Assembly: GCA_944376785.1 (NCBI GenBank)
Contig: CALWDV010000024.1
Coordinates: 1 to 14,107, forward strand
Length of the DNA: 14,107 nucleotides
Reading direction: 5' to 3'
Source of the DNA: an uncultured Clostridia bacterium
GTDB lineage: Bacteria; Bacillota; Clostridia; Christensenellales; UBA1242
Shown here in pieces: positions 7,582-14,107 of this stretch. Position numbers and translations under genes: made by a program. Position 1 is the first letter of the stretch, and the number at the start of each line of letters is the position of its first letter. Below the pieces are notes generated by a model. The model searched no databases and was not told where the DNA came from. It saw only the letters and a program-made list of their open reading frames with translations.

Positions 7582-8166
7582 TTAACCACCAAAAATGTTG
7601 CTTATAAATGTGCACAATTTGTCAAACCAATTTGAACTAACATTATATTCATTTGGGTTTGTGGTTTCCAACATTCCAACATTAACAAATCCATTTGAAG
7701 CAATATCACCATAATTTCCATCTAAGGAATCTTTTATTAATTGCTTTAATTCTTCTTCGGTTAATTTGTTAAAACTATTGCTAATGTTGTCAAACTCCAC
7801 TTGTGCAACAGAAACATCATTTTGTAATAATTTAATATTTGAGTTTAAACCATTAATTACAAAAATATTATAGATTGCTAAAAATGCTAATAACAAAGTA
7901 ACAACTATTGCTGTAGATAAATAAACAACAGTTTTTAAACTGGTTTGTGCATTAACTTTTTCAACAGCATTTTCCTTAACAATTGTTGAAGACGCAACAT
8001 CATTGTTAAATGTTATTGAGTCAAATTCATTATATAAATCATTTAATTTTTTTGAGGTGTAGGATGTGTCAAATTTGTTTAATTGTTGTTGAACATCGTT
8101 TGTGGCATATCCGTTTTTTGCATCGGTTTCAGTTTCTTTTAAAACAACTCTTTTATAACTTGCCAT
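7582..8166 (-). CDS. ftsL: FtsL-like bitopic division protein
   Basis: Protein of 194 residues in the slot between rsmH and ftsI where ftsL lies in Bacillota. Layout: cytoplasmic N-terminus (1-78) carrying QQLNK (27-31), YTSKK (36-40) and DLYNEFDSI (43-51); one transmembrane segment (about 79-101); an extracellular heptad-like region (about 104-147, LNSNIKLLQNDVSVAQVEF onward); then an acidic linker and an aromatic C-terminal helix around NWFDKLCTFISNIF (179-192). FtsL is very divergent in sequence, so the call rests on topology and position. FtsL is known to pair with DivIC/FtsB and activate FtsW-FtsI. At 194 residues it is longer than the usual 90-130, because of both ends. The ATG at 8166 follows an excellent AAAGGAGGT site. 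A terminator follows the gene. Confidence 0.75.
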   Translation of the reverse strand: MASYKRVVLKETETDAKNGYATNDVQQQLNKFDTSYTSKKLNDLYNEFDSITFNNDVASSTIVKENAVEKVNAQTSLKTVVYLSTAIVVTLLLAFLAIYNIFVINGLNSNIKLLQNDVSVAQVEFDNISNSFNKLTEEELKQLIKDSLDGNYGDIASNGFVNVGMLETTNPNEYNVSSNWFDKLCTFISNIFGG

Positions 8167-8187
8167 ATCTTTAACCTCCTTTTCAAA

Positions 8188-9123
8188 TTAAATTTTTTCA
8201 ACTATTCTTAATTTTGCACTTGAACTTCTTTTATTAATTTTTAACTCTGCACTACTTGCTGTTATTGGTTTTTTGTTAACCAAAACAACACTTGCTTTGT
8301 GATTGCAAACACAAATTGGAATTGACTTGTCACAAATGCAATTTGTGCTTAGTTCTTTAAAAACATTTTTAACAATTCTATCTTCTAAACTATGAAATGT
8401 TATAACTGCAAGTCGGCCACCCTTATTCAACTTTTCAACCATATCTTTTAAAACAACATCTAAATTACCTAGTTCGTTGTTCACTTCAATTCTAATTGCT
8501 TGAAAAGTTTTTTTACAAGGACTTCCTTGCCCATGAAATTTTTTTGGAATTGCATTTTCAATTATTTCTTTTAATTGCATTGTTGTTTCAATAGGATGTT
8601 TTTTCCTTTCTTCAACAATTTTTTTTGCAATTAATTTTGAAAAACTTTCTTCACCATAAGTGTAAATTATTCTTGCCAATTCACTTTCAGAATAATTATT
8701 AACAACATCAAAAGCTGTTATTCCACTTTTTGTGTCCATTCTCATATCAAGTTTTCCATCAAACCTATATGAAAACCCACGTTCAGGAGTGTCAATTTGA
8801 TAACTTGAAACACCCAAATCCAACAAAATTCCGTCAACACCTAAAATGTTTTGTTCTTCCATTATGTTTTTAAAATTTTTAAAGTCCGATTTAACAAAAA
8901 CAACATTGTTAAAGTTTTTTAACCTTTCTTTTGAAACTTCTAACGCTGTGTCATCTTTGTCAATAGCAATTAGTTTACCATCTTTTAATTTCTCCACAAT
9001 TCGTAAACTATGCCCTGCTCCACCTAATGTGCCATCAACATAAATTCCATTTGGTTTAATGTTTAATCCGTTAATGCATTCATTAAGCATAACCGGTGTG
9101 TGTTCAAAAACATGTTCTTCCAT
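8188..9123 (-). CDS. rsmH: 16S rRNA (cytosine-1402-N4)-methyltransferase RsmH (MraW)
   Basis: SAM-dependent methyltransferase that modifies C1402 of 16S rRNA. Numbered from the ATG at 9123 it has 311 residues, as is normal for RsmH. It shows HTPVMLNE (8-15), the SAM loop VDGTLGGAGHS (29-39), AIDKDD (53-58), LLDLGVSSYQID (100-111), PERGFSYR (113-120), LDMRMD (125-130), KTFQAIRIEVNNEL (205-218), ITFHSLEDRIVK (241-252) and the C-terminal SSAKLRIVEK. An earlier ATG at 9135 overlaps mraZ by 11 nt but has no ribosome binding site. The ATG at 9123 begins one nt after the mraZ stop with a weak GGA upstream, so I prefer it; either way it is coupled to mraZ. A cysteine group (C262, C264, C271, C273) lies near the C-terminus. 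Confidence 0.96.
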   Translation of the reverse strand: MEEHVFEHTPVMLNECINGLNIKPNGIYVDGTLGGAGHSLRIVEKLKDGKLIAIDKDDTALEVSKERLKNFNNVVFVKSDFKNFKNIMEEQNILGVDGILLDLGVSSYQIDTPERGFSYRFDGKLDMRMDTKSGITAFDVVNNYSESELARIIYTYGEESFSKLIAKKIVEERKKHPIETTMQLKEIIENAIPKKFHGQGSPCKKTFQAIRIEVNNELGNLDVVLKDMVEKLNKGGRLAVITFHSLEDRIVKNVFKELSTNCICDKSIPICVCNHKASVVLVNKKPITASSAELKINKRSSSAKLRIVEKI

Positions 9124-9124
9124 T

Positions 9125-9544
9125 TTAATTTCCATTCAATTCTTTTATTGCGTCAACAAAACTTGTTTTGCTGTTATAATCTTTCCAAGTTTGTTCGTCC
9201 CAAATTTCAATACGTTTCCCCACACCAACAGAAACAACATTTTTGGTAATACCCGCAAATTCTTTTAAACTTGCTGGAATAATAAATCTTCCTTGATTAT
9301 CTTCTTCAACTTCAAATGTGGAACTCAAAATTGCTCTAACTGCATTTTGACCAGTTAAAGAATAAGCCGAAACTTTATTAATACTATCTAAGAATTCAGT
9401 TTCAAAATATGACTTATTAAAAATATATATGCAATTATTAACTCCCTTAGTTGCAACATATTCGCCTAAGCCACTTTTTAACTTTGATGGAATTCTTATT
9501 CTGCCCTTTTCATCAAGAGCATGACAATATTCTCCAAAGAACAT
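9125..9544 (-). CDS. mraZ: Transcriptional regulator MraZ
   Basis: DNA-binding regulator of the dcw cluster, 139 residues, built of two SpoVT/AbrB-type halves: DEKGRIRIPSKL (11-22) and DNQGRFIIPASL (82-93), the duplicated DxxGR motif of MraZ. The N-terminus MFFGEYCHALDEKGR matches the family start. The frame is open to a TTG at 9562, but that stretch contains the AAAAGGAG ribosome binding site itself, so the ATG at 9544 is the start. MraZ of other bacteria represses its own promoter by binding tandem repeats upstream of the gene; matching repeats are present here. First gene of the cluster. Confidence 0.96.
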   Translation of the reverse strand: MFFGEYCHALDEKGRIRIPSKLKSGLGEYVATKGVNNCIYIFNKSYFETEFLDSINKVSAYSLTGQNAVRAILSSTFEVEEDNQGRFIIPASLKEFAGITKNVVSVGVGKRIEIWDEQTWKDYNSKTSFVDAIKELNGN

Positions 9545-9573
9545 TTTTTCACTCCTTTTCAAGTTACAACCTA

Positions 9574-9602
9574 ATTATACTCTTTTTTTTAACCACTTAC
9601 AA
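9574..9602 (-). promoter_or_regulatory. Promoter of mraZ and the dcw cluster
   Basis: On the minus strand TTGTAA (9597-9602) and a perfect TATAAT (9574-9579) are separated by exactly 17 bp. The start of transcription would fall near 9567, about 23 nt before the ATG, leaving room for the AAAAGGAG site. The -35 overlaps two MraZ boxes. Confidence 0.8.
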
Positions 9603-9618
9603 CCACTTTTAACCACTT
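9591..9618 (-). promoter_or_regulatory. Operator with three MraZ boxes
   Basis: Three identical direct repeats AAGTGGTT (9611-9618, 9601-9608, 9591-9598 in transcription order) with an exact 10-bp period and 2-nt spacers. The sequence and spacing fit the AAAGTG(G/T)-N3 boxes described for MraZ of Mycoplasma gallisepticum. The array covers the -35 of the mraZ promoter, which suggests repression by MraZ occupying the promoter on one face of the helix. Confidence 0.8.
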
Positions 9619-9704
9619 AAAAACATAATTTATTAAATTTTTATGCATATTTAACCAAAAATTAAGCAAAATTATGGTTAAAATAACCAAAATAAAGAAT
9701 ATTT

Positions 9705-9746
9705 ATGCAAAAAAACACTTGTTAAATTATATTTAACAAGTGTTTT
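9705..9746 (-). terminator. Intrinsic terminator after tRNA-Thr
   Basis: Perfect 16-bp stem (AAAACACTTGTTAAAT, 9712-9727, with 9731-9746) and a 3-nt loop, starting 24 nt beyond the tRNA 3' end. On the minus strand the stem finishes in TTTT and continues TTT, giving seven U residues. The sequence is symmetrical and could also act on the plus strand. Confidence 0.8.
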
Positions 9747-9770
9747 AAATTAATATAAAAAATTAAAAAT

Positions 9771-9846
<76 letters not shown>

Positions 9847-9850
9847 ACAT

Positions 9851-9872
9851 AAATCACCAAAATTGGTGATTT
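9851..9872. terminator. Hairpin just upstream of tRNA-Thr
   Basis: AAATCACCAA (9851-9860) and TTGGTGATTT (9863-9872) form a stable stem 4 nt from the tRNA 5' end. The T-run (9870-9875) lies on the plus-strand side, so it looks like a terminator for plus-strand transcription. For minus-strand transcripts from the metallophosphoesterase gene only UUU follows, and it would sit in the 5' leader of the tRNA precursor. A TATAAT that could serve the tRNA lies at 9887-9892 without a recognisable -35. Confidence 0.45.
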
Positions 9873-9899
9873 TTTATATTGTTTTAATTATAAATTTGT

Positions 9900-10595
9900 T
9901 TAAACAATTTTTATTAATTTATTTCCAACCAAATCACAACTAGTTAAATAATAAGTAACATTGTTTTTGGTTAAAATCAACTTTTGTTTTTTATCATATG
10001 AATGCAAATGACCATAAACAACTTTTTCCACATTAAATTTTTCTATTGTTTTAGTAAAATCACTATCTTCAACTTTACTGTTAAAAGGTGGATAATGCAT
10101 CATAACAATAATTTTTTCGTTATTGGTTTGCAAACGTTTTGCATCTAACAAACTAAGTTCCAACCTAATAACTTCTCGTTTATAAATTTTTTCATCGTCT
10201 GGTGTTTTATGTTCAACTTCTGGAACTGTCCAACCACGAGTTCCACAAAAAATGTAGTCACCAATTTTTATTGCGTCATTTTGAATTGCAAACATATTTG
10301 AAGGAAGTTCACGTCTAACACCACTAATACTGCTCCACCAATAATCATGGTTGCCACGTAGTATAATTTTTTTGCCTTTAAATTTACCAATAAATTCTAG
10401 GTCAGGAATTGCATCAATTAATTTCATAGCCCAAGAAATATCGCCAGGAATTAAAACAACGTCGTTTTCTTCAACATTTTCATTCCAACTTTGTTCAATT
10501 TCTTCTAAATAATTTTCCCAAACAGGACCAAAAATGTTCATTGGTTTGTTTGAATTAATGCTTAAATGCAAATCTGAAATAGCAAAAACTTTCAT
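9900..10595 (-). CDS. Calcineurin-like metallophosphoesterase, predicted phosphohydrolase
   Basis: Soluble cytoplasmic protein of 231 residues with the full set of metallophosphoesterase motifs in order: SDLHLS (D8, H10), PGDISW (D52), LRGNHDYWW (N82, H83, D84), MMHYPPF (H167) and YGHLHSY (H196, H198). These ligate two metal ions, and H83 is the usual acid or base near the active site. It looks like the group of predicted phosphohydrolases annotated COG1768 in Bacillota, whose substrate I cannot name. The ATG at 10595 follows GGAGG at 4-nt spacing. It appears to be a single-gene unit with its own promoter and shows no functional link to its neighbours. Confidence 0.9.
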   Translation of the reverse strand: MKVFAISDLHLSINSNKPMNIFGPVWENYLEEIEQSWNENVEENDVVLIPGDISWAMKLIDAIPDLEFIGKFKGKKIILRGNHDYWWSSISGVRRELPSNMFAIQNDAIKIGDYIFCGTRGWTVPEVEHKTPDDEKIYKREVIRLELSLLDAKRLQTNNEKIIVMMHYPPFNSKVEDSDFTKTIEKFNVEKVVYGHLHSYDKKQKLILTKNNVTYYLTSCDLVGNKLIKIV

Positions 10596-10611
10596 ACTTC
10601 CTCCATTTTTT

Positions 10612-10640
10612 ATTTTATCAAAAATTTAAAATATTAACAA
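10612..10640 (-). promoter_or_regulatory. Candidate promoter of the metallophosphoesterase gene
   Basis: On the minus strand TTGTTA (10635-10640) and TAAAAT (10612-10617) are 17 bp apart. A TG one base upstream of the -10 makes it an extended -10. The transcript would start very close to the GGAGG site (10600-10604), giving a leader of about 10 nt. AT-rich surroundings limit confidence. Confidence 0.45.
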
Positions 10641-10690
10641 TTAATATTTTTTATTAAAACACTTTTTCATAATTATTTAACAAAATAATA

Positions 10691-10717
10691 AAAAATGATG
10701 GATTTTTCCATCATTTT
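10691..10717 (-). terminator. Intrinsic terminator of the tandem-paralog operon
   Basis: Perfect 11-bp stem (AAAATGATGGA, 10692-10702, with 10707-10717) with a 4-nt loop, followed on the minus strand by TTATTATTTTG after the closing TTTT of the stem. The stem begins within the stop codon of the 465-residue gene. Confidence 0.75.
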
Positions 10718-12113
10718 ATTTTCCTTTACCTTCAACTTTTCCTTTTTTTACATCACCATAAATGCTTTCAAGTTCGTCAACATCACTTTGATTAATGCCA
10801 AATGCTTCTGCCACACTATAAACCTTGTTTTTTTCTAGGTCAATGCAATTTTCGCCATCAAACCAAACAATACCTTTTGCTGTTTGAAATGCCAAATGTT
10901 TTGCAATTTGAGGTGGTGTTGCTTTTTCTTTTAAAGCTTTTGGTTTCTCTTCACCAATTTTTGTGCCAACATTTTCTTCTTCATAATTTGGATTTTCTTT
11001 AAAGAATTTTAATCTTTTTTTATGAAGTTGTTTAAGTTCGTTAACCATTAGCAACGATTGTTGCACACTTTCTTGTGAAATAACAGTGGTAAAATCTGCT
11101 GCATAAGATAATCTTTGAATTAAAGGAGCTGCCACACTAAAATGTTTTGCAACCATTATTAAGTCGTTAATTTCAGTTTTTGAAACATAAACTTCATTAA
11201 TGTTTACCAATTTTTTTGCTTTTCTAACATCACTTGCAACAAAGCCAACATCTAACAAAATTTCTAAAATTTTATCTGAAATTTGTAGTCCACTATTATT
11301 TGCTTCCAATCTTTTTACAATTCCCGTTGCATATTCTTTAAACAACTTGGCATTTTCGTTTGCACTTATTAAATACTCATAAACAGCATTTTCTTTTTCT
11401 AAATTATCTAATAATTCTTTATTTTTAGGGTCTTTTGCAATAGTTTTTAATAGTTTACTCATAACTGCTTCTTGTTTTAATACCATACCAGGAAACATTT
11501 TAGCAACCATACTAGCACAATCATTTAAGTCATTAATAATAAAAGAGTCTAGTGTTTTAATATTTTTATCAACCTTTGAAAAAATATTTTTATATCCATC
11601 ATAGCTTATCTCGCCTTCAATGGCATCAAACATACTAACATATTCTTTAACTAATCTATTAACAACAATGCATTGATAATATAATTCATAAGCAGAAAAA
11701 GTTGCTGTGTTTTTACTTTTGTCGTTTGCTGAAACAAAATCATTAAACTCTTTTTGCAGTTCTTCATCTAAAATTTCTTCTTTATTAAAACAATCTTCAA
11801 ACTTCTTCGTTGTACCTTTATGCTCTAAAATATAACTCTTCCACAAATTTCTTTTTGCAAGTTCTAGTTCAGCTATGGAAAGTTCTAAAACATTATTAAA
11901 AAACTTTCTGTTCTTTTCATTTTCACTTTGCCTAGATTCAGCATATGCATCATGTTTTGAATCAAGCCAAACTCTTGTTGCTCTTGAAACATTAAATTCA
12001 TCTGCTTTTTTTTGTTGTTCCAAAACACATAAGCATCTGTAATTTAAATTATAAGCATAGTTAATTATGTAATTCATTTTTTCAATAAAAGACATATCTT
12101 GTGGTTTTTTCAT
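10716..12113 (-). CDS. Uncharacterised helical protein, second of a tandem paralog pair
   Basis: Protein of 465 residues that I do not recognise. No signal peptide, transmembrane segment or catalytic motif is visible. It is rich in Lys, Glu and Asn and predicted mainly alpha-helical. It aligns with the product of the preceding gene in several places. LW and FxxxF with identical spacing (W91, F105, F109 here; W88, F102, F106 there). A gap-free stretch of about 40 residues from DPKNKELLDNL (228-238) to VKR (266-268). YA at 337-338 and TT at 342-343, the same positions in both proteins. A short C-terminal segment FQTAKGIVWFDG (409-420) that looks like a small beta unit. The tail (454-465) is Lys/Gly rich. 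ATG with AGGTGA upstream, 11 nt after the neighbour's stop, hence one operon. Confidence 0.88.
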   Translation of the reverse strand: MKKPQDMSFIEKMNYIINYAYNLNYRCLCVLEQQKKADEFNVSRATRVWLDSKHDAYAESRQSENEKNRKFFNNVLELSIAELELAKRNLWKSYILEHKGTTKKFEDCFNKEEILDEELQKEFNDFVSANDKSKNTATFSAYELYYQCIVVNRLVKEYVSMFDAIEGEISYDGYKNIFSKVDKNIKTLDSFIINDLNDCASMVAKMFPGMVLKQEAVMSKLLKTIAKDPKNKELLDNLEKENAVYEYLISANENAKLFKEYATGIVKRLEANNSGLQISDKILEILLDVGFVASDVRKAKKLVNINEVYVSKTEINDLIMVAKHFSVAAPLIQRLSYAADFTTVISQESVQQSLLMVNELKQLHKKRLKFFKENPNYEEENVGTKIGEEKPKALKEKATPPQIAKHLAFQTAKGIVWFDGENCIDLEKNKVYSVAEAFGINQSDVDELESIYGDVKKGKVEGKGK

Positions 12114-12124
12114 AAATCACCTAC

Positions 12125-13546
12125 TTAATTGTTTTTTTCTGTTTGTGCACCACTAGTTTGCAATCTTTTAAAAACTTCATCATAGCTTATTTTTTCAACA
12201 ATATTTTTATTTCTATCAGTAACCACAAAAACTTTATCTTTCAAACTGAATTTGCTTAAAACTGAAATATCATACACTAAACCTGTTTTAACATTTTTTA
12301 ATTTGCCATTAGTTAATTGCAAAACCCCTAATGGTGTTTCAAATTGAACATAATTAAGTGCATTTTCACAATCTTTAATTTCACTTAAAACAGATTGTTC
12401 GTCTTCGTTAATTTCTTTTGAAGTTTCAATTTCTTGTTTAACTTTTTCATTTTCACATAACGTATCACTTAGTGAAGATATAACTTTTTTTGTATATTCA
12501 AAATTAAACAGTTCAATGGTTGTTAATTTTTTTGCATATAAACTTAAAACACTTCCTGCTTGAAATGTGTTTAAATATAGTTTTGAATACATTTTAATTC
12601 TTTCAATTTCTTCATCTAATGCTAAAACAGTTTTCTTTTGAACTGGTAATTTTCTTAAATTTTTAGGAATTCCTAATTGCAATTCCTTAAACAATTCCAA
12701 CCATTGTCCTTTAACTTCACCAAGTTTCCATTTTGAAGTTGAAGCAACGCTTCTTGAATATAAATGGCTTATTTCCATTTTTAAGTTTTCAGCATTTTCT
12801 AAAACACTTTCAAGTTTTTCGACTTCTTTAAACAATTTATTAATTTGCTCTTTTAGTTCGTTATTGTTAGGTTCTTTTTGAAAACGATTTTTTAGTTTTG
12901 CAAATTTAATGTTTAATTGCAAGGTTTCTTTTTTGCAATCTTTAACAAAATTATAAACTTCGTCATAAATTTCTTCAACTGCCCAAATTGGAACTTCAAC
13001 AACACCTTTGCTTAATTCTTTTTTATAAAAAGGTTTTGAGCCAAATTCAGTAACCGATTCATAAATGCTATCATATAACAATTTAAAGTTACTTAGATGT
13101 TGCTTGTCCATATCAACTTTTAAATAATCTAAAAAGGTTTTATATAAACCAATAATTTTGTTGCTTTTATTATTAAATAAGTTTTCGCAATCTTTTTCAA
13201 ATTCAGGATATGTGCATATGCTACCATTAAAAACTTCGTCAAAACTTTGAGTGCAATTTGGGTAAACTTTTTTAAATTCTTCCCATAAATCATCTTTAAT
13301 TTGATTATATGATGCGTCTAATTCTCTTTTATAACTATGATAGTTTGTTTGAACATCACTGCACAATTCTTCCCTATAATCTCTGTAAACCTCATTTTTT
13401 TCAGCAAAATATTTCAAAGCTTGTTCACTTGCGTTTTGTTGTTGTGCAGTTCTATATTGTCTATTTGCTAGTTCTAACATTAATGTGGCACTTTCAATGG
13501 CACATAAATCAACATTTAAAACATCTGAAATTGCAGTGTAATCCAT
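12125..13546 (-). CDS. Uncharacterised helical protein, first of a tandem paralog pair
   Basis: Protein of 473 residues, family not recognised. It is soluble by appearance, with long charged helices; the stretch from about 215 to 262 (FQKEPNNNELKEQINKLFK onward) has coiled-coil character. It shares the same overall plan as the downstream 465-residue protein: a helical N-terminal half with LW (87-88) and FDEVF (102-106), a central helical part, LTTIEL (341-346), an acidic linker (365-390), and a C-terminal beta-like segment QFETPLGVLQLTNGKLKNV (401-419) followed by VY (424-425). Identity is low, so the duplication is old. The ATG at 13546 follows AAGAGG at 6-nt spacing. A candidate promoter with an operator-like palindrome lies immediately upstream. 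Function cannot be inferred. Confidence 0.88.
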   Translation of the reverse strand: MDYTAISDVLNVDLCAIESATLMLELANRQYRTAQQQNASEQALKYFAEKNEVYRDYREELCSDVQTNYHSYKRELDASYNQIKDDLWEEFKKVYPNCTQSFDEVFNGSICTYPEFEKDCENLFNNKSNKIIGLYKTFLDYLKVDMDKQHLSNFKLLYDSIYESVTEFGSKPFYKKELSKGVVEVPIWAVEEIYDEVYNFVKDCKKETLQLNIKFAKLKNRFQKEPNNNELKEQINKLFKEVEKLESVLENAENLKMEISHLYSRSVASTSKWKLGEVKGQWLELFKELQLGIPKNLRKLPVQKKTVLALDEEIERIKMYSKLYLNTFQAGSVLSLYAKKLTTIELFNFEYTKKVISSLSDTLCENEKVKQEIETSKEINEDEQSVLSEIKDCENALNYVQFETPLGVLQLTNGKLKNVKTGLVYDISVLSKFSLKDKVFVVTDRNKNIVEKISYDEVFKRLQTSGAQTEKNN

Positions 13547-13564
13547 TTAAAACCTCTTAAATTT

Positions 13565-13603
13565 AACTATTAATAGTTTACTATAAAATTAACTATGTTT
13601 CAA
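13565..13603 (-). promoter_or_regulatory. Candidate promoter and operator-like palindrome of the tandem-paralog operon
   Basis: On the minus strand TTGAAA (13598-13603) and TAAACT (13575-13580) are 17 bp apart, which puts the transcription start near 13568 and leaves a leader of about 22 nt. A perfect 14-bp palindrome, AACTATTAATAGTT (13565-13578), spans the -10 and start point. TTAACTAT recurs on the plus strand at 13563, 13589 and 13614, spaced 26 and 25 bp. Confidence 0.5.
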
Positions 13604-13621
13604 TACCCAATTTTTAACTAT

Positions 13622-13655
13622 AAAAAAAAGCAAGAAGTTTCCTTCTTGCTTTTTT
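13622..13655 (-). terminator. Bidirectional intrinsic terminator
   Basis: GCAAGAAG (13630-13637) pairs with CTTCTTGC (13642-13649) around a 4-nt loop, with eight A on one side and six T on the other extending the stem. On the minus strand it ends in a run of eight U and closes the gene ending at 13679. It isolates that gene from the tandem-paralog operon. Confidence 0.9.
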
Positions 13656-13678
13656 GTAATAATGCATGGAATAATTTT

Positions 13679-14107
13679 TTAGTTTGCATTGCAAACTGGT
13701 TGTTGTGCTGGATATAATGGCAATTCAAAGAAACCAGAACAAGCATCTTGTGTAAATTCTTGACATGGTGGAATTGGGCAATAACCATATGTTGGAACTA
13801 AAATTTCTGCTTCAACAACAACACGTAATATTATTGACAAACAAAAATCTAAACTAAACACATTATTGCCAACATATTCACCATCAGGACTTAAACAACT
13901 TGCATAAGCTTCAACAGTGAAAGGAACAACACTTGGTTGTGGCACATATAACACAACATCGCTGTTAACTGTAACTTCACTTGTTGCAACTCCACTAACG
14001 CCATTTGCGTCGGTATATCTAATATCAACTAGAATTACCACTGTTCCACTAACACGAGCAAAGCATGGTTTATCTTCAAAACGATCAACAACTAAATTGT
14101 TAATTGT
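13679..14107 (-). CDS. C-terminal part of an uncharacterised cysteine-containing protein
   Basis: The frame is open to the window edge, so the 142 residues seen are only the C-terminal part; the GTG at 14041 is not a convincing start because coding sequence continues above it (TINNLVVDRFEDKPCFARVS). Alternating hydrophobic stretches (SGTVVILVDIRYTD, IILRVVVEAEILVP) suggest beta strands. There are seven cysteines, including YCPIPPCQEF, DACSGFF and PVCNAN at the C-terminus. There is no transmembrane segment in the visible part. I think similar proteins occur in spore-forming Bacillota, but I cannot confirm that or assign a function. A surface or coat role is a guess from the cysteine and beta pattern. 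A strong terminator follows 24 nt after the stop. Confidence 0.75.
   Translation of the reverse strand, partial: TINNLVVDRFEDKPCFARVSGTVVILVDIRYTDANGVSGVATSEVTVNSDVVLYVPQPSVVPFTVEAYASCLSPDGEYVGNNVFSLDFCLSIILRVVVEAEILVPTYGYCPIPPCQEFTQDACSGFFELPLYPAQQPVCNAN

Noticed and set aside
9545..9562. Extended mraZ start at a TTG, adding six residues
   Set aside because: The added codons contain the AAAAGGAG ribosome binding site for the ATG at 9544, and MraZ proteins begin at the MFxGEY segment.
9676..9690. Small hairpin TGGTTA-AAA-TAACCA and a GGTTAAA upstream of the MraZ boxes as a further operator
   Set aside because: It lacks the GTGG core of the MraZ boxes and breaks the 10-bp phase, so there is no support beyond AT-rich similarity.
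10802..11002. Plus-strand open frames inside the minus-strand genes, such as this one and those at 573, 3206, 6023 and 13309
   Set aside because: They lie opposite clearly conserved genes, lack ribosome binding sites, and their translations look like low-complexity shadows.

Overview
The window is a very AT-rich stretch of chromosome, probably from an uncultured or little-studied member of the Bacillota. The evidence is the gene order of the division and cell-wall (dcw) cluster, a penicillin-binding protein with one PASTA domain like SpoVD, GGAGG-type ribosome binding sites, and a tRNA-Thr with an encoded CCA end. The genetic code looks standard: mraY ends in TGA. Every gene found lies on the minus strand. 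The assignment below phylum level is inference.

Read in transcription order, from high to low coordinates: (1) 14107-13679, the C-terminal part of an unrecognised cysteine-containing protein, closed by a strong terminator. (2) 13546-10716, two adjacent genes for large, helical, apparently cytoplasmic proteins that are distant paralogs of each other and match no family I recognise; they have a shared promoter and terminator. (3) 10595-9900, a metallophosphoesterase. (4) 9846-9771, tRNA-Thr(CGU), followed by a perfect 16-bp hairpin terminator. (5) 9602-5, the dcw cluster: mraZ, rsmH (mraW), an FtsL-like gene, a short tail-anchored paralog of its N-terminal half, an FtsI/SpoVD-type transpeptidase, murE, mraY, murD and ftsW, running off the left edge where murG would often follow.

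In the dcw cluster MraZ is the transcriptional regulator, RsmH methylates 16S rRNA, and the FtsL-like protein is expected to support the SEDS glycosyltransferase FtsW and its partner transpeptidase. MurE, MraY and MurD make and load the peptidoglycan precursor. Three MraZ boxes overlap the -35 element of the mraZ promoter. Two strong hairpins, after the FtsL-like gene and after the transpeptidase gene, divide the cluster into three possible transcription units: mraZ-rsmH-ftsL; short paralog-ftsI; murE-mraY-murD-ftsW. murF is absent from its usual place between murE and mraY.

The points most worth a second look are the duplicated FtsL-type cytoplasmic domain, the tandem unknown paralogs, the altered substrate motif of MurE, the leader of ftsI in which the ribosome binding site can be folded away, and two promoters that share an operator-like sequence. 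I saw no insertion sequence, CRISPR array, phage gene or defence system.
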